Under the pieces are notes generated by a model, which was given only the letters and a program-made list of their open reading frames with translations, searched no databases and was not told the DNA's origin. From assembly GCA_017539765.1 (NCBI GenBank), contig JAFYCH010000014.1:1-6841 (forward strand): a stretch of DNA of 6,841 nt. The letters are read 5' to 3'. Positions 1-5,838 of the stretch are shown in pieces. Each line of letters begins with the position of its first letter. Within the stretch, counting starts at the first letter, position 1. A program made the position numbers and the translations under genes. This stretch comes from Clostridia bacterium. GTDB lineage: Bacteria; Bacillota; Clostridia; Christensenellales; UBA1242.

Positions 1-51
1 AAAGAAAAATATAGATTTTTCAGTTTTGGCGATGCTTGTTTGCTGCTTTAA
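1..51 (+). CDS. queA: queA 3' end (partial): S-adenosylmethionine:tRNA ribosyltransferase-isomerase
   Basis: Frame 1 is open from the first base to a TAA at 49-51 and reads KEKYRFFSFGDACLLL. The YRFFSFGDA stretch is the well-conserved C-terminus of QueA. QueA moves the ribosyl part of S-adenosylmethionine onto preQ1 in tRNA to give epoxyqueuosine. The identification rests on only 16 residues, but it is backed by tgt, the usual partner of queA, about 1.4 kb downstream on the same strand. The end of the common motif (usually ...DAMLI) is DACLLL here. The start and most of the gene lie outside the window. No hairpin plus T-run follows the stop, so transcription may run into the next gene. Confidence 0.85.
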   Translation, partial: KEKYRFFSFGDACLLL

Positions 52-91
52 ATCAATTGTAATTTGCACACATCATTATTTAAATTAGATA

Positions 92-120
92 TTGACAACT
101 GTCAGTGGCTATGGTAGAAT
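92..120 (+). promoter_or_regulatory. sigma-A-like promoter of the 182-aa gene, with an inverted repeat on the -35
   Basis: TTGACA (92-97), a 17-base spacer and TAGAAT (115-120) form a near-consensus housekeeping promoter. Only 20 bases separate the -10 box from the ATG at 141, so the leader would be about 14 nt. An inverted repeat, TGACA-AC-TGTCA (93-104), overlaps the -35 box and could be an operator or a chance match. Confidence 0.75.
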
Positions 121-140
121 ATAATTAGGAGAGGAATGAT

Positions 141-689
141 ATGGGAAAATCTATAGAAATAACAACAGATATGCAGCATGATTCTACAAGAGATCATAAT
201 AGATGGTTTGGCTATTATGCAACAATTAATATTGACAAAAAGCATTCAATAAACTTGACAAATGACATGGATGCAAAGCCAGAAACATCAACTGATACTT
301 GTTGGCAGTTTTATATTCACACAAAAGGTGGTTATAAATTTAGAATAAAGGGTGTTGATGGTGTTCTTGATAAGGAAAAAGTTGACAGTCTAAGTTCAAT
401 GAAAACAATATTTGATAGAAATAAATTAACTTTAGGGTTCCAGCCACCAAAGTTGGAAAATGGAAGATACGATGATGAAATGGCATTGGAATATATGCAT
501 GCGATTTGTGGTTGCTTTGATATTAAAAAACACATATTTGACATGGAAAAAGCAATGAACATAAGTAAACAATATGACAAAACAGCAAGGGAACTTGATT
601 CGGCAAGAAAGAACAAGGAATGCATGGAAAAGGTTAAAACAAATATTGAAGAAAAAGTTCAAGTTGAAAGTGAAGACAAAGGTTTATAA
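141..689 (+). CDS. hypothetical protein, 182 aa, unrecognised
   Basis: I do not recognise a family. The ATG at 141 follows AGGAGAGGA (127-135), a strong ribosome binding site, and sits 20 bases after a near-consensus -10 box, so the start is well supported. The protein has no signal peptide or membrane segment and should be cytoplasmic. Residues about 20-100 look like an alpha/beta or beta-rich domain with aromatic strands (RWFGYYATINI 21-31, CWQFYIHTKGGYKFRIKG 54-71). Residues 110-135 hold an acidic/aromatic helical part with a CGC at 123-125. Residues about 130-180 are a charged, Lys/Glu-rich helix that could form a coiled coil. Its own promoter and terminator make it a monocistronic unit lying between queA and tgt, which are usually adjacent. 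Codon use resembles its neighbours. An accessory or phage-derived origin is possible but unproven. Confidence 0.85.
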   Translation: MGKSIEITTDMQHDSTRDHNRWFGYYATINIDKKHSINLTNDMDAKPETSTDTCWQFYIHTKGGYKFRIKGVDGVLDKEKVDSLSSMKTIFDRNKLTLGFQPPKLENGRYDDEMALEYMHAICGCFDIKKHIFDMEKAMNISKQYDKTARELDSARKNKECMEKVKTNIEEKVQVESEDKGL

Positions 690-694
690 TAATC

Positions 695-721
695 AAAAAA
701 GTAGAGAGATCTACTTTTTTT
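695..721 (+). terminator. intrinsic terminator of the 182-aa gene
   Basis: Five bases after the TAA, an A6 run leads into a GTAGA / GAGA loop / TCTAC hairpin (701-714) followed by seven T (715-721). The A6 can pair with the T run and lengthen the stem to 11 bp. This is a clear Rho-independent terminator and separates this gene from the next. Confidence 0.85.
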
Positions 722-733
722 GTTGTCTAACAA

Positions 734-762
734 TTGGAAAACTCCTTAATCTATGATATAAT
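734..762 (+). promoter_or_regulatory. promoter of the NADAR-like gene (extended -10)
   Basis: TTGGAA (734-739), a 17-base spacer and a perfect TATAAT (757-762) preceded by TGA (754-756) form an extended -10 promoter. It starts just past the upstream terminator, and its -10 box ends 21 bases before the ATG at 784, giving a very short leader. Confidence 0.75.
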
Positions 763-783
763 TGCCATAAACAAAGGATATTT

Positions 784-1425
784 ATGAAAAATTTTATTAA
801 GGAACTTGCAATCAAAAAAGAATTAAAAAGATTTAAAAAATTTAAAGAAAATTATATTTTTGAGCAAAAAGATATTGCCTGCAAAGACGGCTCTTTGTTT
901 TGTGATGGCATTTGCATAAAAGAAAATGAAGATGCAGATTGGATTGGTGAAACAGAAACATTTGTCAATGTTGGCTACAAAATTCATGGGTCACTTCCAA
1001 AAGTATTATCAAATTTGTTTCCATATTCATTTTACTTCAAAGGCTACAAATATGCTTCAGCAGAAGGCTTTTTTCAGGCATTAAAGTTTAAAGACAAAAA
1101 ATGTCAAAAACTAATTTTTAAAATGTCAGGACTAGATAGCAATAATATAAAATGTGCACAAGATTATGACTGGAAGGAAAAATACACAGTGTATTTCCTT
1201 GGAAGGCAATATGACAGAATGAGTGTTGCTTATGACAATTTGATTGACGAATTATATGTTGCTCTTTTGCAAAATCCACTTTATGTAAATGCACTTAAAA
1301 AAGTGGGTGATAAGTACATTTTGCACGCAATTGGAGAAACTGAAAAAACTGAAACGGTTTTCACACGCTACGAATTTGAAAAGGAACTTAATTGTTTAAA
1401 AGATTATTGCTTAAAATATAAATAA
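784..1425 (+). CDS. NADAR/YbiA-like family protein (putative N-glycosidase), 213 aa
   Basis: Residues 70-102 read like the hallmark of the NADAR superfamily (YbiA/COG3236): LSN at 75-77, an aromatic strand, KGYKYASAEGFFQALKF (86-102), with the conserved Glu at 94 and QAxKF at 98-102. Further on come YDWKEKY (128-134), a helix ending in LLQNP (161-165), and ILHAIGETEKTETVFTRYEF (179-198). This last part replaces the WGDG...G.N.LG end of Escherichia coli YbiA. Known family members cleave N-glycosidic bonds: some act on a riboflavin intermediate, and others remove ADP-ribose from guanine. The first 60 residues are an extra Lys-rich N-terminal part with Cys at 33, 40 and 44. The ATG follows AAAGGA (773-778) at 5 bases. 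It has its own promoter and sits between queA and tgt. The family call is good but the subfamily and substrate are open; the protein is clearly divergent. Confidence 0.7.
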   Translation: MKNFIKELAIKKELKRFKKFKENYIFEQKDIACKDGSLFCDGICIKENEDADWIGETETFVNVGYKIHGSLPKVLSNLFPYSFYFKGYKYASAEGFFQALKFKDKKCQKLIFKMSGLDSNNIKCAQDYDWKEKYTVYFLGRQYDRMSVAYDNLIDELYVALLQNPLYVNALKKVGDKYILHAIGETEKTETVFTRYEFEKELNCLKDYCLKYK

Positions 1426-1435
1426 AAATCAAATA

Positions 1436-2647
<1,212 letters not shown>

Positions 2648-2653
2648 ATTGTT

Positions 2654-2681
2654 TTGATATTTAAGCATAATTTGGTAAAAT
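2654..2681 (+). promoter_or_regulatory. putative yajC promoter
   Basis: TTGATA (2654-2659), a 16-base spacer and TAAAAT (2676-2681), with TGG just before the -10 box (2673-2675, an extended -10 element). The -10 box ends 20 bases before the yajC ATG. It could supplement read-through from tgt. Confidence 0.6.
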
Positions 2682-2701
2682 GTAATTGTTAAGGAGTTAT
2701 T

Positions 2702-3190
2702 ATGGATTTATTATTAGCAACATTTTTTGAACAATATGGTTTAATTATAATTTTGGTTGTGGGTTTTGCACTTATGATGGTTTACTATTTTTTAAGAAAT
2801 AGAAAATTCCAACAAACAGAAAATGAATTTGTAAACGCACTCAAAGTTGGCGACAAAGTAAAAACATACAGTGGTTTTTATGGCACAGTTGAAAAAATTA
2901 CTGAAACAACAGACGGAAAAGTTGTTACATTAAGACTTGGCGAAAAAGCAACAGTAGATGTTGACATTAGAGCACTTATGGGTCTTGACCATAAAGAAGA
3001 AGTAAAGGACGAACCTGCTGCAGATCAAGAATTAAACAAAGAAGAACTTGAAGAAAAGTTGACAAAAGTTTTTGATAAAAAAGACGAAGAAAAACCAGCA
3101 GAAGAACCAGAAAAAGAAGAAAAGGCAGAAGAACCAAAACCAGCAAAAAAACCAAGAGCAAAAAAGACCAAAAAAGAAGATAAAGAATAA
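2702..3190 (+). CDS. yajC: Sec translocon accessory protein YajC
   Basis: YajC is a small single-span membrane protein that associates with SecD and SecF at the SecYEG channel. Residues 12-31 form one hydrophobic helix after a short N-terminus, followed by the basic stop LRNRK. The family core GDKVKTYSGFYGTV (50-63) matches the usual GDxVxTxGGxxGxV with slight divergence (YSGFYG for TxGGxxG). From about residue 97 the protein becomes a Glu/Lys/Pro-rich, probably disordered cytoplasmic tail ending in KKTKKEDKE. This makes it 162 aa, against roughly 90-110 for a typical YajC. The ATG follows AAGGAG (2691-2696) at 5 bases. secD and secF lie downstream, separated from it by a convergent gene. Confidence 0.93.
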   Translation: MDLLLATFFEQYGLIIILVVGFALMMVYYFLRNRKFQQTENEFVNALKVGDKVKTYSGFYGTVEKITETTDGKVVTLRLGEKATVDVDIRALMGLDHKEEVKDEPAADQELNKEELEEKLTKVFDKKDEEKPAEEPEKEEKAEEPKPAKKPRAKKTKKEDKE

Positions 3191-3209
3191 TTGTTTAAAA
3201 TTAAATTTT

Positions 3210-3237
3210 AAAAAATGCGATTTTTTCGCATTTTTTT
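3210..3237. terminator. bidirectional intrinsic terminator between yajC and the convergent membrane-protein gene
   Basis: A6-TGCGA (3210-3220), a five-T loop, and TCGCA-T7 (3226-3237) form an 11-bp stem with a T run on the plus strand. The complement also ends in six T. It can end yajC transcripts on the plus strand and, lying just past the stop at 3241, those of the minus-strand gene. Confidence 0.9.
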
Positions 3238-3240
3238 GTT

Positions 3241-3636
3241 TTATTTTTTTCTTTTAATATTCACTGCAATAATTCCGCAAATTGCACCCATAATCGAGCC
3301 AAATAAGACATCGTTTAAAAGAGTTTTGTCTACACAAAAACTTCCGTTTAGTGCAGAAAAAGTAACAAAAGCAAGTAGAGTATAGCAAAGACCGATGGCG
3401 AGTCCTAGAATAAGCCCATTTTGCTTTTGTTTTTTTAGTGTAATAAAAACACCAAGCAGAATTGAAACACCTTTAATCACTTGGTTAACTGGTCTCAAAT
3501 ACTCATCAGTTATGCCAAACATTTTTATAATAAATGCAAAAAATAATATGCCAACAAGTGATGCTGCGGTTGCAATCAAACTGCCTTTAAGTGTCCCAAA
3601 AATTAATGTAGTATTTAATTTTTTTGTTTTTTCCAT
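3241..3636 (-). CDS. TIGR04086/YrzE-type membrane protein, 131 aa
   Basis: A small membrane protein with four predicted helices: about residues 13-39, 52-67, 72-94 and 104-125. It has a short basic N-terminus (MEKTKK) and a basic end (NIKRKK). Size, helix layout, Gly-rich helices (LKGSLIATAASLVGILFFAF, VIKGVSILLG, FGSIMGAICG) and place next to yajC and secD match the TIGR04086 family (Bacillus YrzE). These proteins have no established function. On the minus strand the ATG (3636-3634) is preceded by AAGGTG (3646-3641) at 4 bases. It is convergent with yajC and shares its terminator. The call rests on topology and gene neighbourhood more than on motif residues. Confidence 0.75.
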   Translation of the reverse strand: MEKTKKLNTTLIFGTLKGSLIATAASLVGILFFAFIIKMFGITDEYLRPVNQVIKGVSILLGVFITLKKQKQNGLILGLAIGLCYTLLAFVTFSALNGSFCVDKTLLNDVLFGSIMGAICGIIAVNIKRKK

Positions 3637-3654
3637 ATTTCACCTTCAAAACAA

Positions 3655-3682
3655 TTTATGCTTAAAAAAATGTGAATATGAA
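3655..3682 (-). promoter_or_regulatory. weak candidate promoter of the minus-strand membrane-protein gene
   Basis: Read on the minus strand, TTCATA (3682-3677), a 16-base spacer and CATAAA (3660-3655) lie 18 bases before the ATG. Both boxes are poor matches. The distance to the start resembles the other genes here, which is the main reason to list it. Confidence 0.3.
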
Positions 3683-3732
3683 AAAAATTGATATAAAACC
3701 AAATTTGTTGTAAATCATTTATTTATATTTGT

Positions 3733-3761
3733 TTGACTTAATATTTTATATATTATATAAT
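3733..3761 (+). promoter_or_regulatory. strong sigma-A-like promoter of secDF
   Basis: TTGACT (3733-3738), exactly 17 bases, and a perfect TATAAT (3756-3761) make this the best promoter in the window. It lies in the divergent gap between the minus-strand membrane-protein gene and secD, so secDF does not depend on read-through from yajC. The leader to the secD ATG at 3793 would be about 25 nt. Confidence 0.85.
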
Positions 3762-3792
3762 ACTTTTTAGTTTTAAGGAGAACACGACTAAA

Positions 3793-5058
3793 ATGAAAAA
3801 GAAGCGTACAGTAGCAAAATTTATTATAATAGCATGTCTTTGTGCAGTTTTAGCATTTTTGACTATGTTCAGTTTTCACCTTGCAGGCAATTCTCAAGAT
3901 TATGACTTTGTTGGTTTTGCCAGAGCAATTAATTTTGGTGTTGAATATAGGGGTGGCACTGCATTAACATACAAAGTTGTAGAAAATACAAAATCTTCAA
4001 ATTTGCAAAAAGCCATTTCAAACAATGCTACAAGAATAGAATACTTACTTGATAATAAAGGCTATGAGTCAAATGTTTATCAAGATGGAAACAATATTGT
4101 TGTTGAACTATTTGATGAATATTCACCAGTTGGCATTGAAGAAATGATAAATGCAGAAGTAAATTTCTCAATCAAAAAAGAGCAAAGCGACACAGCAGAA
4201 GCAGTTGTATCTTCAAAAGATGTATCAAATGCTTATGCAACAAAAAGTGGCAGCCAAAATGTGATTGTAATTGAGTTTACAAGTGAAGGTTCAACAAAGT
4301 ATCAAACACTTTTGGACGGAACAGGATATTTCTACATTGGCAACAATTCACCATTTTCTATTGATTTATCAAATTCAAATCCAAACTATGTTGGAATTGT
4401 TGTAAAGAATTGGGAAACAGCAAAAGATTATGCAAGTCAAATTATGTCAAGCAAATTTGATTTAGAGTTTAATAACATAGACACAACAACATATTCAGCA
4501 CAAGATGCACAAAAAAATGTAATTGTTATGCTTGCACTTGTGATTGGTTTGTTTGTTCTTATCAGTGTACTTTTGATTGCTATGTTTAAAACATTGGGTT
4601 TGATTGGCAGCTTTGCAATGTTTATTGGATTGCTTCTTCAAATATTGCTTGTTCAAGCGGTTCCAGAGCATGTATTCATCTTTACTGGTGCTGCACTTTA
4701 TGCAAGTTTGCTTGCGATGGCAATTGGTGCACTTGCAGTATATTCAATATTTGCAAAAATGCACAAAGAATACAAACTTGGAAAAATACTTAATGCAAGT
4801 GTAAAGTTTGGTTATCAAAAATCATGGAAAATGATTATTGACATATTTGTATTGTTGCTTGTTCCTACAGTTATGGGATATTTCTTTGGAACTTATGTTG
4901 TAAAACAATTTGCAATGGCATTTATGTGTGGCTTAGCTATCTATGCATTTGTTGCACTTGTGCTCGTAAAATTCTTTGCAAAGTGGCTAACATATATTTC
5001 ATTCAAAAATACACATTATGGATTCAAAAGGGAGGCACATGTAGATGAACTCAAATAA
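3793..5058 (+). CDS. secD: SecD-like protein translocase subunit, with the TM4 aspartate motif missing
   Basis: SecD and SecF form a membrane complex that uses ion flow to help pull secreted proteins through SecYEG. This 421-aa protein has TM1 (about 9-31), then GVEYRGGTAL (49-58), matching the SecD GLDLxGG motif. An extracytoplasmic P1 region of about 200 residues follows, including VNFSIKKE (about 118) and a base repeat near VKNWETAKDYASQIMSSKFDLEF. Five C-terminal helices follow (243-265, 268-290, 294-323, 347-365, 371-395). TM4 normally carries GMAVDANVLIFERI; here it reads AMAIGALAVYSIFAKM (308-323), with no acidic residue, so the proton-relay Asp is absent. The TM5 DxNxTT motif is reduced to DIFVLL (Asp350 kept). 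The ATG follows AAGGAG (3775-3780) at a longish 12 bases; no in-frame start lies between. The frame is intact and secF overlaps the 3' end. Confidence 0.9.
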   Translation: MKKKRTVAKFIIIACLCAVLAFLTMFSFHLAGNSQDYDFVGFARAINFGVEYRGGTALTYKVVENTKSSNLQKAISNNATRIEYLLDNKGYESNVYQDGNNIVVELFDEYSPVGIEEMINAEVNFSIKKEQSDTAEAVVSSKDVSNAYATKSGSQNVIVIEFTSEGSTKYQTLLDGTGYFYIGNNSPFSIDLSNSNPNYVGIVVKNWETAKDYASQIMSSKFDLEFNNIDTTTYSAQDAQKNVIVMLALVIGLFVLISVLLIAMFKTLGLIGSFAMFIGLLLQILLVQAVPEHVFIFTGAALYASLLAMAIGALAVYSIFAKMHKEYKLGKILNASVKFGYQKSWKMIIDIFVLLLVPTVMGYFFGTYVVKQFAMAFMCGLAIYAFVALVLVKFFAKWLTYISFKNTHYGFKREAHVDELK

Positions 5059-5767
5059 GAAATATGACTTTTATAAAAATGCCATTTACTTTTTGATTGC
5101 AAATGCAGTTTTACTTGTTGCCGCAGTTGTTGTTCTTTGTGTTTTTGGCTTTAATTATGGCGTAAATATATCTCATGGAAGAATGATTTTGGGTATATCA
5201 CTAACAACAATTTTATCACTTTTAGTTTTGACTATATATGTTGGAATAAGATATGATTTTGTAAAGGCAATGACAATTTTGTTTGTGACTGCTCACAATA
5301 TGTTGCTTTCTTCAGCTATTATCTGTTTGATTAGAGTACCTGTTACGGAATCATTGATTGCTGGTTATGTTTTGCTTATTGCATTGACAGCAGTATATAG
5401 TTTGATTATGACAAACAAAATTAAAGACATAAATCTCAAAAAGGCAGATTTTAGTCAAGTTATCAAAAACACAATAGCAGAAAGTGCAAAACAGATTTTG
5501 GTATATAGTTTAATAGTTGTTGGTTTGATGTTTTTAAGTTTAATTGCATTCAACGCAAGTTTATTTAGTTTTGCTAGATTATTCTTTGTTATGTTGGTTG
5601 TTTTAATTTATAGCGCAGTGACAATTACATTGCCAATTTGGTGCTTCTTATCAACAAAAATAAAGAGAGTAAAAAGAGCAAAAGTTGACGCAAATGTAGA
5701 TAATCAAAAAGTTGTAAAAGCAGTTAACTTAGATAATGAAGAAAACGAAGCAACAGAAGCAGAATAA
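5045..5767 (+). CDS. secF: SecF-like protein translocase subunit, short, without the P4 domain
   Basis: Partner of SecD, placed directly after it with a 14-base overlap (5045-5058) that suggests translational coupling. The ribosome binding site AAAGGGAGG (5027-5035) lies inside secD, 9 bases before the ATG. It is 240 aa, whereas usual SecF is about 300. Six helices are visible: about 13-34, 48-68, 72-96, 102-122, 151-169 and 176-202. After TM1 the usual GIDFxGG is GVNISHG (39-45). TM2 begins at once, so the extracytoplasmic P4 domain is missing. IRYDF (68-72) and AH (83-84) match the SecF TM2-TM3 region, but the HD there is HN. The GYSINDTVVIFDR segment aligns without gaps to ALTAVYSLIMTNK (113-125), with Tyr118 in place of the proton-relay Asp. 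The tail (205-240) is charged. Assignment relies on context and this residual similarity. Confidence 0.82.
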   Translation: MNSNKKYDFYKNAIYFLIANAVLLVAAVVVLCVFGFNYGVNISHGRMILGISLTTILSLLVLTIYVGIRYDFVKAMTILFVTAHNMLLSSAIICLIRVPVTESLIAGYVLLIALTAVYSLIMTNKIKDINLKKADFSQVIKNTIAESAKQILVYSLIVVGLMFLSLIAFNASLFSFARLFFVMLVVLIYSAVTITLPIWCFLSTKIKRVKRAKVDANVDNQKVVKAVNLDNEENEATEAE

Positions 5768-5771
5768 ACTT

Positions 5772-5813
5772 AAACTATAGTTTCCAAAATTTTTGGGGCT
5801 ATAGTTTTTGTTT
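5772..5813 (+). terminator. intrinsic terminator of secDF
   Basis: AAACTATAG (5772-5780) pairs with CTATAGTTT (5799-5807). Inside, CCAAA (5784-5788) pairs with TTTGG (5792-5796) with two G-U pairs between and one bulged T, giving one long hairpin. A T-rich tail (5805-5813) follows. It begins five bases after the secF stop. Confidence 0.88.
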
Positions 5814-5829
5814 ATAACATAGTTATAAA
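5790..5829 (+). promoter_or_regulatory. weak candidate recJ promoter overlapping the secDF terminator, with an inverted repeat
   Basis: TATAAC (5813-5818) ends 20 bases before the recJ ATG, the same distance as the other promoters here, and a TG lies just upstream (5809-5810). A 17-base spacer would put the -35 at TTTTTG (5790-5795), inside the terminator hairpin. An 8-bp inverted repeat TTTATAAC-ATA-GTTATAAA (5811-5829) covers the -10 region and touches the AAAAGGA ribosome binding site (5827-5833). Confidence 0.35.
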
Positions 5830-5838
5830 AGGAAAAAA

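Noticed and set aside
52..91. Terminator after queA
   Set aside because: The bases are AT-rich, but no hairpin followed by a T run can be drawn.
141..1425. DarT-NADAR-type toxin-antitoxin pair
   Set aside because: The 182-aa protein shows no ADP-ribosyltransferase motif I can see, and the two genes have separate promoters with a terminator between them. It is kept only as a question in the findings.
2976..3161. Leu/Val-rich minus-strand frame that looks like a membrane peptide
   Set aside because: It is the complement of the Glu/Lys-rich codons of the yajC tail. It has no ribosome binding site, and the yajC frame explains the sequence.
3637..3792. Riboswitch or small RNA in the divergent gap before secD
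   Set aside because: Apart from the secD promoter and a weak minus-strand promoter the region is plain AT-rich sequence with no stable stem or conserved aptamer-like core.
5045..5767. secF as a frameshifted or truncated pseudogene
   Set aside because: The frame is continuous over six helices, with a strong ribosome site and a terminator just after the stop. No lost P4 coding sequence is visible in other frames between TM1 and TM2.
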